A DNA stretch of 60,187 bases, from the NCBI GenBank assembly GCA_003565155.1, contig PXDB01000117.1, positions 1-60,187 of the forward strand, written 5' to 3'. The notes below the pieces were generated by a model. That model had not been told where the DNA came from. It saw only the letters and a list, made by a program, of their open reading frames with translations, and made no database searches. Positions 45,953 through 54,207 of this stretch are shown piece by piece (within the stretch, counting starts at the first letter, position 1; every line of letters begins with the position of its first letter). The position numbers and the translations under genes are program-made. This DNA comes from Nitriliruptoraceae bacterium. Its GTDB lineage: Bacteria > Actinomycetota > Nitriliruptoria > Nitriliruptorales > Nitriliruptoraceae.

Positions 45953-47121
45953 GTCGCCGCCACCGCCTGGATGGCACGGCGCGTCGCGTCGATGACGGTC
46001 ATGGTGTCACGGTCCGTGATCCCGGTGGAGCACGGGAGCGTGCGTACTCGGGGCCAGGCGCGATCGGTGACGGGCGTTGGCTCGCGAGGGCTGCGTTCGA
46101 AGGGTTCCTGGAGGGGCATCGGCTTCCAGACGGGGCGCACGTCGATCTTGTCGGACCAGGGTCGTTGCCGCACCTCTCCGACCGCGTCAGGGTCCCATCC
46201 ATCGGGGAGTGCACCTGAGGACCAGCACGAACGCGAGGCCCATGTGGCCTCAGGGAACGACGTCACACCCGGTAGGCCGTCGAGCGCGTCGTGGTAGCGG
46301 TTGTGCAGTCGCCGCTTCGCACGAACGAAGGTGTCGCGCTGCTCCATCTGCGCGCAGCCCACCGCCGCCTGCAGATCGGTCAGGCGGTAGTTGAACCCGG
46401 TCTCGTCGTGACCGTGATCACGGCTGACGCGAGCCTGCGTCGACGGATGCCGAGCTCGCGCAAGGAGCTCGACAGCATCTGACACCAGCGCACCGCCACC
46501 TCCGGCGGTCACCGTCTTGTTGCCGTTGCAGGAGAACACGCTGCAGCTTGCGCCGGCCTGCCCGATGCGTCGCGCTCGGTCCTCGGTTCCGAGTGCGGCT
46601 GCGACGTCGGCGCCAGCCGGGGTCTCGAAGCGGGCGGCCACCTCGACGATCGCGTCCAAGTCAGCTGGGTTGCCGAGCGTGTGGACCGGGAGTAGGGCAG
46701 CGAGCCGTCGTCCGCTGCGTTGGTCGGTTGGGCCATCCGGACCCACGACGATCCGTGCCTCGAGGACTCGTTCCAGCTGCTCCGGATCCAGCGTCCAGCA
46801 CTCGTCGGTGACGTCGAGGAGCAAGGGACGGGCACCGCACTGGGCGACAGCGTTCGCCGTCCCGACGAAGGTCGGTGACGGGAGCGCCACGAGGTCGTCC
46901 TGCCGAACGCCGAGGCAGTGGAGGGCGAGGTGGAGTCCTGCCGTCCCCGAGGCGACGGCGACGGAGGCGGGGCACCCGGCTGCGGCGGCAACGGCTGACG
47001 CGAAACGCGTCACGACAGGCCCGACGTCGGAGACGAAGGTAGATCTGACGCACTCCTGCAGGTACTCCGCCTCGCGGCCCGCGAGGTTGGGCTCGGCCAG
47101 AGGGATCAGGTCACCATCCAC
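45949..47121 (-). CDS. legC: PLP-dependent sugar aminotransferase (LegC-like, DegT/DnrJ/EryC1 family)
   Basis: About 390 residues. The start matches LegC proteins (DLIPLAEPNLAGREAEYLQECV). It has SVAVASGTAGLHLAL for cofactor phosphate binding, GADVAAALG after the PLP-ring Asp, the Schiff-base Lys in FSCNGNKTVTAGGGGALV, and the closing GFNYRLTDLQAAVG. It should add the 4-amino group to the keto-sugar made by LegB. GTG 47121 has GGGAG five bases upstream and yields the typical N-terminus; ATG 47157 and TTG 47178 are alternatives without good ribosome-binding sites. It is transcribed away from legB. Confidence 0.83.
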   Translation of the reverse strand: MDGDLIPLAEPNLAGREAEYLQECVRSTFVSDVGPVVTRFASAVAAAAGCPASVAVASGTAGLHLALHCLGVRQDDLVALPSPTFVGTANAVAQCGARPLLLDVTDECWTLDPEQLERVLEARIVVGPDGPTDQRSGRRLAALLPVHTLGNPADLDAIVEVAARFETPAGADVAAALGTEDRARRIGQAGASCSVFSCNGNKTVTAGGGGALVSDAVELLARARHPSTQARVSRDHGHDETGFNYRLTDLQAAVGCAQMEQRDTFVRAKRRLHNRYHDALDGLPGVTSFPEATWASRSCWSSGALPDGWDPDAVGEVRQRPWSDKIDVRPVWKPMPLQEPFERSPREPTPVTDRAWPRVRTLPCSTGITDRDTMTVIDATRRAIQAVAAT

Positions 47122-47275
47122 GAGGGCTCCCAGCCGCAAGCCGCGATCGTCATCCATCCAGAGTAGTCGTGCGGACAACCGGTAGAGCGCAGGAGGGCAG
47201 GCGGTCTACATCCGTCAGGGTCGTGGTGCCGCCTATGCTCCACGCAGCCGTCGTTGCGGAGGTGAGGGGAGCCCG

Positions 47276-48274
47276 TTGGCCGGCTTGCAGCAGCGATCGA
47301 TCCTCGTCACCGGCGCTGATGGCTTCATCGGCAGCCACCTCGTAGAGCGTCTGGTTGCGGAGGGGGCGATGGTGCGGGCCCTGTGCCTCTACAGCAGCCA
47401 GGGCACGTTCGGGTGGCTCGATGCTGTTCCAGAGGATGTCCGTGCCGAGGTCGATCTGCGGCTCGGTGACGTTCGCGACGCCGGCTTGGTGCGGGATGTC
47501 GTCGAGGGGTGTGAGATCGTCCTGCACCTTGCGGCGCTGATCGCCATCCCCTACAGCTACCTCGCGCCCCGCACGTTCGTCGAGACGAACGTCCTCGGCA
47601 CCCAGAATGTTCTGGAGGCGGTGCGATCCGCGGACTGCCAGATGATCAACACCTCGACCAGTGAGGTGTACGGCACGCCGGACGCGGTCCCGATCCGCGA
47701 GACCCATGCGTTGAAGGGGCAGTCGCCCTACGCCGCCTCCAAGATCGGCGCTGACAAGCTGGCCGAGGCGTACGCGCTGTCCTTCGGTACCCGCGTTGCA
47801 ACGCTGCGCCCCTTCAACACGTTCGGGCCGCGTCAATCGCTGCGAGCGGTGATCCCGACCGTGCTGGCCCAGTTGCTCGCCGGCGTCGAGGAGCTGCAGC
47901 TGGGCAGCCTGGAACCGCGTCGTGACTTCACCTTCGTGGCCGACACGGTCGACGGGTTCATCCGCGCCGCCGCGGTTGGCCTGGAGCCGGGTGAGGTGGT
48001 GCAGTTGGGTACGGGAGCGAGCGTCTCGATCGCGGAACTGGTGGCGACGTGCCAGCGCATCGTGGGTACCTCCGCTCGTGTCACGACCGACCCACAACGC
48101 GTCCGTCCGGTGGGCAGCGAGGTCGAGGTGTTGGAGTCCGATCCCGCCCGCGCCTATCAACGCATGGGCTGGGAACCTCGGATCTCACTGGAGGACGGCC
48201 TGGCGGCGACCGTCCAGTGGCTCGCGGGTCGACACGGGATCAACGCACACGACGCCAGCCGCTACCACCGATGA
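47276..48274 (+). CDS. legB: NAD-dependent sugar-nucleotide 4,6-dehydratase (LegB)
   Basis: A 332-residue extended SDR. The dinucleotide motif is TGADGFIGSHL; the substrate-handling segment HLAALIAIPYSYLAPRTFVETNVLGTQNVL, the STSEVYGTP loop, the catalytic SPYAASKIGADKLAE (Tyr and Lys) and RPFNTFGPRQSLRAVIP are all LegB-like. The protein removes water from a GDP- or UDP-N-acetylglucosamine-type donor to form the 4-keto-6-deoxy sugar for LegC. TTG start 47276 is backed by GGGGAG six bases upstream. It diverges from legC with a 154-base shared upstream region. Confidence 0.87.
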   Translation: MAGLQQRSILVTGADGFIGSHLVERLVAEGAMVRALCLYSSQGTFGWLDAVPEDVRAEVDLRLGDVRDAGLVRDVVEGCEIVLHLAALIAIPYSYLAPRTFVETNVLGTQNVLEAVRSADCQMINTSTSEVYGTPDAVPIRETHALKGQSPYAASKIGADKLAEAYALSFGTRVATLRPFNTFGPRQSLRAVIPTVLAQLLAGVEELQLGSLEPRRDFTFVADTVDGFIRAAAVGLEPGEVVQLGTGASVSIAELVATCQRIVGTSARVTTDPQRVRPVGSEVEVLESDPARAYQRMGWEPRISLEDGLAATVQWLAGRHGINAHDASRYHR

Positions 48275-48435
48275 GCCGCAGGCCCTCGAAAGCGCCGGCT
48301 GGTGGGATGACGGGGCCGGTTGACGCCGGGTCTTCGACGCGCGCCGCCTTCGTTGGCCCCGGGTAGGGTCCGAGGGAGGATGGGTTCGGGGGTAGTTCGG
48401 ATCGGCGACCAGGGGACGCCGGAGGAGGACGGGCG

Positions 48436-49509
48436 GTGCATGCAGCCGGCCACCAGGACATGGGTCACCTCACGATCGGTCCTCACGCGACGATCCGTGC
48501 CGCGATGGTCTGCATCGACCGCAACGAGCTGAAGATCGCACTCACGGTCGACAGCGAGGGGCGTCTCCTGGGAACGGTCAGCGACGGCGACGTCCGACGT
48601 GCCCTCCTCGATGGCGCATCGCTCGACGACGCCGTCAGCTCGGTCGTCAACCGTCATCCGGTGACGGTCCCGCCCTCGGCGGACCGTGCCGGGGTGCTCG
48701 ACATCATGAGGGCCAGAGACCTGTCGCAGATCCCGGTCGTCGGCCCCGACGGTCGCCTGGTCGGACTCCACGTGCTGCACGAGCTGCTCGGATCGACACC
48801 GAAGGACAACCACGCGGTCATCCTCGCGGGAGGCCGCGGGTCACGGCTCGGTCATCTGACATCCACTGTCCCGAAGTCGATGCTCCCGGTCGCTGGCCGC
48901 CCGATACTCGAGCGGCTCGTCCTCCACCTCGTTGGCTCCGGCATACGACACGTCCACCTCTCCGTCGGCTACCTCGCGGAGCAGATCGCGGACCACTTCG
49001 GCGACGGTTCTGACTTCGGCTGCACGATCGAGTACCTGATCGAGTCGCCTGAACGGCCGCTGGGCACCGGCGGTCCGCTCCGCCTCCTCCGGGACCGAGC
49101 GATCGCCAACGACGCACCGTTGCTGGTCCTCAACGGTGACCTGGTGGCATCGTTCTCGGTAGGCGGCATCCTCGATACGCACGCTCGAACCGACGCCGTC
49201 ATGACGGTCGCTCTTCGCGACTACAGCCACGAGGTGCCCTTCGGTGTAGCGACGATGGACGCATCGAACCCGGATCTCCTCTCCGACCTCGCGGAGAAAC
49301 CACGTTGGTCGGGCCGTGTGAACGCCGGCATCTATGTCATCGAGCCTCGACTGCTGTCCGAGGTGCCCGGCGGCGTGTCCTACCCGATAACGGACCTCGT
49401 GCTCACGTGCCTGGACCGCGGCGAGCGGGTCGCGGGCTGGGAGTACACCGATGAGTGGCACGACGTCGGCCGTCCGTTCGAGCTTGCCCGCGCGAGAGGG
49501 GAGATCTAG
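48436..49509 (+). CDS. ptmE: CBS-domain sugar-phosphate nucleotidyltransferase (PtmE-like)
   Basis: A 357-residue two-part protein. Residues about 10-120 hold paired CBS motifs (ALTVDSEGRLLGTVSDGDVRRAL and QIPVVGPDGRLVGLHVL). Residues about 125-357 form a nucleotidyltransferase with AVILAGGRGSRLGHLTSTVPKSMLPV, GTGGPLRLL, LVLNGDLVA, and NAGIYVIEP with the end WHDVGRPFELA. In Campylobacter this architecture (PtmE) makes a GDP-hexosamine for legionaminic acid, so it is the likely first committed step here. CBS domains suggest nucleotide control. GTG 48436 has GGAGG seven bases upstream. It converges on the formyltransferase gene. Confidence 0.82.
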   Translation: MHAAGHQDMGHLTIGPHATIRAAMVCIDRNELKIALTVDSEGRLLGTVSDGDVRRALLDGASLDDAVSSVVNRHPVTVPPSADRAGVLDIMRARDLSQIPVVGPDGRLVGLHVLHELLGSTPKDNHAVILAGGRGSRLGHLTSTVPKSMLPVAGRPILERLVLHLVGSGIRHVHLSVGYLAEQIADHFGDGSDFGCTIEYLIESPERPLGTGGPLRLLRDRAIANDAPLLVLNGDLVASFSVGGILDTHARTDAVMTVALRDYSHEVPFGVATMDASNPDLLSDLAEKPRWSGRVNAGIYVIEPRLLSEVPGGVSYPITDLVLTCLDRGERVAGWEYTDEWHDVGRPFELARARGEI

Positions 49510-49546
49510 GTCCGGTGGCGCAGCGGGCAGGCTGGCCGGGCGCCGT

Positions 49547-50491
49547 TCACAGCCGCGCTTGCAGCAGCGACTCCAATCGCCGCAGGCGGTGTTCGGTCGC
49601 CGACAGGAACCGCGTGCCGATGCGCGGACGGAAGTCCTCTTCGCTCTCGAACCCGCTGACGAGGATGGTGCTGTCCCCGGTCTTCACGACCAGGCCCCGG
49701 CTGTCGCGGCCGACGATCTCCCCAGCGGTCGCCACGTAGTTCGGAGCATCGGGTATCGGGCGAGCCTCACGGACCAAGACCACACCAGCGTCGATGGCCG
49801 TGTGCGCACACGGCCCCGGCGTCGTGAGTGCCCGAACGAAGTTGAAGATACGGCGGCTGGACCACGTCCAGTCGATCCATTCATCGCCCGCGATCCGACG
49901 TCCGGTGTAGAAGCCCACAGGGTGGATGCTGGTCTGGTCCGTCCGGCTCGCAGTCCCGTGGGAAAGCTGTGCGATCGCGTCGCTCAAAGCCTCGGCGCAG
50001 AGCTCGACCGCTCGGTCGAGCACGGTGGCGTAGGTGTCGGCATCCGTGATCCGGCTGAACCGCTGGAGGATGATGTCGCCGGTGTCTATGCCGTCGTCCA
50101 TGTGGTGGACGGTCACGCCGAACTCCGGCTCATCGTTGATCAGCGCCCAGTTCAGCACGTTGCGGCCCCGGTAGAAGGGGAGGGCACCAGCATGGCAGTT
50201 GATCACTCCCATGGGGCACAGGCTGAGGATCTCGGAACGCATGATCTGATCGAACGACATCGATACCAGCAGATCCGCCCCATACGCGCCCAGTCGCGCG
50301 ATGCTGGCGCGATCGTTCACGTTCTCCAGCGGGAGGAAATCGATCCCGTGTTCGTCGGCGCGTGCGCGAAGCACGGGGTCCGGGTGCTGGAAGCGTGGAA
50401 CGATGACCGCTACCTCGATGTCGCCCGCAGCAAGGATGCGATCGAGGGCTTCGTGCGCCCAGGGGCCGTCTCCGAAGTAGCCGATCCTCAT
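49547..50491 (-). CDS. Sugar N-formyltransferase (formyl-THF dependent)
   Basis: A 314-residue enzyme of the methionyl-tRNA formyltransferase fold, like VioF, QdtF and the ArnA N-domain. The active-site triad is visible: Asn and His in INCHAGALPFYRGRNVLNW, and Asp in HMDDGIDTGDII, the latter also the formyl-donor loop. It transfers a formyl group from 10-formyltetrahydrofolate to a sugar amine in the cytosol. Its ATG overlaps the stop of the LegI-type synthase (ATGA), so they are made together. With no LegH-like acetyltransferase in the cluster, it may set the N-acyl group of the final nonulosonic acid. The precise amine is unknown. Confidence 0.82.
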   Translation of the reverse strand: MRIGYFGDGPWAHEALDRILAAGDIEVAVIVPRFQHPDPVLRARADEHGIDFLPLENVNDRASIARLGAYGADLLVSMSFDQIMRSEILSLCPMGVINCHAGALPFYRGRNVLNWALINDEPEFGVTVHHMDDGIDTGDIILQRFSRITDADTYATVLDRAVELCAEALSDAIAQLSHGTASRTDQTSIHPVGFYTGRRIAGDEWIDWTWSSRRIFNFVRALTTPGPCAHTAIDAGVVLVREARPIPDAPNYVATAGEIVGRDSRGLVVKTGDSTILVSGFESEEDFRPRIGTRFLSATEHRLRRLESLLQARL

Positions 50492-51567
50492 CGGATCAAC
50501 TCGTCGGTGTCGTAGTCATGGTCGGACGCCCTGCCGAGGTAGGACCAGAACCGGTCGGGAGCGATCCCTGTCCCCGGCCGCTTGCAGGTGAGGTTGTCGA
50601 CGGTGAACAACTCGCCGAGGGCGATCGGTCGAGCCGCCACCAAGCTCTTGCGGGCGACCGCGCGGTTGCGCCACTCGGCTTCGCTCGGCCGCTTGATCCC
50701 ATCACCGATCGCCTGCTGGGTCTGCCGGATCTGGATGACCATCTGGGCCAGCTCGTCAGGTTCCAGTGACGCCGCATGGTCGGGGCCAGGGAGCGTACGA
50801 TCCAGCGTGAGGTGCTTCTCGATGACGCAGGCCCCCGCGGCCACGGCAGCGACAGGGATGTGCGTTCCCAGGGTGTGATCCGAGTAGCCGACGGGCAGCC
50901 CGAACGCCGTCGACAGCGTCGAGATGGCCCCGAGGTTAACGTCCTCGAACGCAGCGGGGTACTCGGTCGTGCAGTGCAGGAGCGTGACGCGGGATCGCAG
51001 CGCCATCTGACCGGCTTCAGCGCCGTAGGCGACAGCCAGATCGTTGGCCCCGGGCATCCGCCTGTGAGGAGCGGTGAACCCGTAGGCGAGGGCTGCAAGT
51101 GCGGACTCGACCTCTGAGAGGTTGCCCATACCGGTCGAGACGATGAGCCGCTCCGCCGCCCGCGCCACGTCGATCAGGAACGGTGCGTTCGTGAGCTCGC
51201 CCGAGCCGACCTTCACGAGGTCGAGGCCCAACCGCGTGGTCAACAGCTGCAGACTGGGGCGGTCGAAGGGCGTCGACAGGAAGCGGATCCCTCGGATCGA
51301 CGCATGTGCTATCAACGCCTCGTGCTGGGATCCGTCGAGTTCCAGCCGCCGGATCATCGCGTGCTGGCTCTCGCGCCGATCCGTGGTTCGTTGCTGGTAG
51401 GCCGCCTTGGGGGCGTCATGACTGACGAGTTCATCTGCCTGGAAGGTCTGGAACTTCACCGCGTCGGCCCCGGAATCGGCGGCCGCGTCGATCAGAGCGC
51501 GTGCGAGCTCGATGTCCCCGTTGTGGTTGACACCTGCTTCCGCGATGACGAACACCTCGGCTGCCAC
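50488..51567 (-). CDS. legI: Nonulosonic acid synthase (NeuB/LegI type)
   Basis: About 359 residues, condensing phosphoenolpyruvate with a 6-carbon amino-sugar. The N-terminal TIM barrel is clear: FVIAEAGVNHNGDIELARALI, DAVKFQTFQADELVS, RFLSTPFDRPSLQLL, VKVGSGELTNAPFL, LIVSTGMGNLSEVESAL, LHCTTEYPAAFEDVNLGAI, VGYSDHTLGTHIPVAA and VIEKHLTLD. The C-terminal antifreeze-like SAF domain (RNRAVARKSLVAARPI and LTCKRPGTGI) completes it. GTG 51567 has GGGAG about eight bases upstream; the frame is open upstream but without matching sequence. It heads a - strand pair with the formyltransferase, diverging from the SDR gene. Confidence 0.88.
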   Translation of the reverse strand: MAAEVFVIAEAGVNHNGDIELARALIDAAADSGADAVKFQTFQADELVSHDAPKAAYQQRTTDRRESQHAMIRRLELDGSQHEALIAHASIRGIRFLSTPFDRPSLQLLTTRLGLDLVKVGSGELTNAPFLIDVARAAERLIVSTGMGNLSEVESALAALAYGFTAPHRRMPGANDLAVAYGAEAGQMALRSRVTLLHCTTEYPAAFEDVNLGAISTLSTAFGLPVGYSDHTLGTHIPVAAVAAGACVIEKHLTLDRTLPGPDHAASLEPDELAQMVIQIRQTQQAIGDGIKRPSEAEWRNRAVARKSLVAARPIALGELFTVDNLTCKRPGTGIAPDRFWSYLGRASDHDYDTDELIR

Positions 51568-51677
51568 GCGGAATCTCCCCCGATACGTCAGCCGCCCCGC
51601 TGCTTCTCGGCCGGGCCCGTCGCCGACGTTAGTCGAGGTCGACGCGTGTCGGTGGTGCGAACGTGCAGGTCGGGGCG

Positions 51678-52448
51678 ATGAGGTCGTTCCAGGAACTGGC
51701 TGACATGACGGGCCGGACGGCTCTGGTTGTCGGGGGTGCCGGCCACCTTGGGCGCGTCGCGTGCCAGGTTCTGACCGAACAGGGTGCTGAGGTGGCGTCA
51801 GCGGATCTGACGGCCGATCCTCGGACGCTCGCCGCGCAGACGTTCGAGGTCGATCTGCATGATGAGGACGCCACGCGGGCGTTGGTACCCACGGTCCTGG
51901 AGCGGTTCGGGCGCTTGGACGTCCTGGTGCACTGTGCGGCCTACACCGGCGCCAACGCGCTGGCGGGGTGGGCGACGGAGTTCGAGGACCAGAGCGTCGC
52001 GGCGTGGGACCGGGCGCACCGCGTGAACACGACCTCGGCGTTCGTGCTGGCCCAGGCGGCGCGAGACGCCCTCGGCAGCCACGGATCCGGCAGTATCGTG
52101 CTGGTGTCCTCGATCTACGCAACGCTGGCGCCGGATTTCCGAGTCTACCGAGGTACCGGCATGCACAGTCCGGCCGGCTACGGCGTGAGCAAAGCGGGAC
52201 TTGCGCAGCTGATGCGGTACCTGTCAACGCTGCTGGCCCCGACCGTCAGGGTCAACGCCATGTCACCGGGTGGCGTGTGGCGTGACCAGCCGACGGCGTT
52301 CGTCGAGCGCTACGAACATGGCACGCCTCTGGCCAGGATGGCGACGGAAGAAGACGTCGCTGGCGCCATCGCCTACCTGGCGTCGGACCTGTCCGCCTAC
52401 GTCACCGGCATCGACCTGGTGGTCGACGGCGGACGCTCGGTCTGGTGA
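51678..52448 (+). CDS. SDR-family oxidoreductase of the nonulosonic acid locus
   Basis: About 256 residues. A classical short-chain dehydrogenase: TALVVGGAGHLGRVAC (NAD(P) binding), VLVHCAAYTGAN, the active-site Ser in IVLVSSIYATLAPDF, Tyr and Lys in AGYGVSKAGLAQLM, and the closing YVTGIDLVVDGGRSVW. It resembles PtmA-type SDRs found in legionaminic acid clusters, which act in making the amino-sugar precursor; that role is inferred. ATG 51678 is preferred over GTG 51663. It begins the + strand run SDR, LegF, Gfo/Idh-type and second SDR. Confidence 0.8.
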   Translation: MRSFQELADMTGRTALVVGGAGHLGRVACQVLTEQGAEVASADLTADPRTLAAQTFEVDLHDEDATRALVPTVLERFGRLDVLVHCAAYTGANALAGWATEFEDQSVAAWDRAHRVNTTSAFVLAQAARDALGSHGSGSIVLVSSIYATLAPDFRVYRGTGMHSPAGYGVSKAGLAQLMRYLSTLLAPTVRVNAMSPGGVWRDQPTAFVERYEHGTPLARMATEEDVAGAIAYLASDLSAYVTGIDLVVDGGRSVW

Positions 52449-52528
52449 GAGCGGGTCAGGTGCCCGAGTAACCTGCGAGCAGTCATCGACCTGCTGGGCG
52501 ACCGTCGGTGATCGAGAGGGGGCCGCCG

Positions 52529-53242
52529 TTGGCGGATCCGGAGGCTGATCGAGGGAGCGATGCCCTCGCGCTGATCCCGGCGCGCGCCGGAAGCAAGGGT
52601 CTGCCCGGTAAGAACCTGCGCAAGGTCGGGGGTGTGTCGCTGCTCGCCCGAACCATCGCGGTGGCGCAGGCCGTCGATGGCGTGGCGCGGGTCGTCGTAT
52701 CGACGGATGGTGAGGACATCGCCGAGGAGGCTGTTGGCCTGGGGGCCGAAGTTCACGTTCGGCCACCGGAACTGGCAACGGACAGCTCCCCGGTCATCGA
52801 CACGATCCGAGATGTGCTCGCGTGCTCGCGTGAGCGAGGAACCTCGCCGCGCTACGCGCTACTGCTGGAACCGACCTCACCGCTACGGAGCGTCGCGGAC
52901 GTCCAAGGCTGTCTCGACGCTGTCGTCGCCGGCGCCGACTCGGCTGCGACGTTCACGGAAGCGGCGCTACACCCGCACAGGGCCTTCGTCATCGAGGATG
53001 GGGTCGCTCGCACGTTCATCGATGCGGCGGTCCCGTGGCAGCCACGCCAGGCCCTGACCCCCCGAGCGTTCCAGTTGTCCGGGAACGCGTACGCCTTCCG
53101 ATGTGCTGACGTGCCTCCAGAGGGGCTGTCGGTGCTCTTCGGCAACAGCGCGGCGATCGTGGTCCCGAGGGAGCGTTCGATCGACATCGATGACGCGACC
53201 GACCTGCAGGTGGTCGAGGCGTTGTTGGCGATGCGAGCATGA
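52529..53242 (+). CDS. legF: CMP-nonulosonic acid cytidylyltransferase (LegF/NeuA type)
   Basis: About 237 residues, activating the nonulosonic acid with CTP as CMP-sugar in the cytosol. Hallmarks are ALIPARAGSKGLPGKNLRKVGG (CTP loop), VVVSTDGEDIAEEA, LLLEPTSPLRSVADV and FQLSGNAYAFR, then SIDIDDATDLQVVEA. The length is normal. TTG 52529 is chosen because a GAGAGGGGG tract lies six bases upstream; GTG 52508 has no such site but cannot be excluded. The stop overlaps the next start (ATGA). Confidence 0.87.
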   Translation: MADPEADRGSDALALIPARAGSKGLPGKNLRKVGGVSLLARTIAVAQAVDGVARVVVSTDGEDIAEEAVGLGAEVHVRPPELATDSSPVIDTIRDVLACSRERGTSPRYALLLEPTSPLRSVADVQGCLDAVVAGADSAATFTEAALHPHRAFVIEDGVARTFIDAAVPWQPRQALTPRAFQLSGNAYAFRCADVPPEGLSVLFGNSAAIVVPRERSIDIDDATDLQVVEALLAMRA

Positions 53243-54207
53243 CGCTACGGCTGGGGATGATCGGTTCGTCGGAGGGCAACGGACATCCCTTCTCCTTCTC
53301 GGCGATCATCAACGGCTACGACTCGGCTCGGCTGCGAACCGCGGGCTGGGGTGTCATCGCTGACTATCTGGACCCGAGAGACCCCGCAGAGTTCGGTGTC
53401 GGGGATGTTCGCGTCACCCATGCGTGGTGCCCCGATCCGGCGGAATCCACGGCGTTGTGTGAGAGCACCAGCATCCCCAACCGTGTGGGTGCGGTCACGG
53501 AGATGCGAGGTTCGGTCGATGCGGTGATCATCGCACGGGACGATTGGGAGGTTCACCGTGACCTCGCCGACCCCTTCCTTGCTGCAGGCGTGCCCGTCTT
53601 CCTCGACAAGCCGCTCAGCCTCAGCCGGGAGGATCTCACGGCGTTCCGTCCGCACCTCGAGGCGGGGCGGCTCATGTCCTCATCGGGCTTCCGCTTCGCG
53701 GTTGAGCTCGACCGTTTGCGTGCGGCCGTCGAGGTGAGCCGGGCGCCGATGGTCCTAGAAGGGGTCGGCCCGCGGGAGTGGGATCGTTACGCCGTCCACC
53801 TCATCGAACCACTGCTCACCCTTACCGCTGCGGTGCCGGTCGCTGTCCTCGAACTGCCGGCGCAACACGATGCAGTCGCGATCCAACTGTCGGACCAGAG
53901 CCTGATGATCATCCACTGTCTCGGGGACGCCGCACCGGGTTTCGTGCTGAACGTGACCAGCGGAGCGAGACGAGAGGAGATCGTGCTGTCCGACCGTTTC
54001 ACGGCGTTCCGACGACTGCTGGTCGCGTTCGTTTCGATGGTCGTGAACGGTGCGCCGGTCATCGATCCTGATGAGACCACCAGGATCATGGAGGTGGTGA
54101 TCTCGCGCCGCGAAGGTGGTGCGGCGTACCGGCCGGTTCCTGTGGACTTCGGGATCAAGACCGGGCAAGCAGCGCAGGTCGTTCAGGGGGACGATGGTGA
54201 CGGGTGA
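53239..54207 (+). CDS. Gfo/Idh/MocA-type oxidoreductase
   Basis: A 322-residue protein. The start RLGMIGSSEGNGHPFSFSAIINGY and the segments VDAVIIARDDWEVHRDLADPFLAAGVPVFLDKPLSL and MSSSGFRFAVELD give the Rossmann and catalytic E-K-P-like (LDKPL) signature of Gfo/Idh/MocA enzymes; PREWDRYAVHLIEPLL carries the conserved HxxE/L region of the C-terminal domain. Members oxidise or reduce sugar hydroxyls with NAD(P). With the flanking SDR genes it probably converts the hexose precursor (an inference from similar Ptm gene sets). Its ATG overlaps legF by four bases. Confidence 0.78.
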   Translation: MTLRLGMIGSSEGNGHPFSFSAIINGYDSARLRTAGWGVIADYLDPRDPAEFGVGDVRVTHAWCPDPAESTALCESTSIPNRVGAVTEMRGSVDAVIIARDDWEVHRDLADPFLAAGVPVFLDKPLSLSREDLTAFRPHLEAGRLMSSSGFRFAVELDRLRAAVEVSRAPMVLEGVGPREWDRYAVHLIEPLLTLTAAVPVAVLELPAQHDAVAIQLSDQSLMIIHCLGDAAPGFVLNVTSGARREEIVLSDRFTAFRRLLVAFVSMVVNGAPVIDPDETTRIMEVVISRREGGAAYRPVPVDFGIKTGQAAQVVQGDDGDG

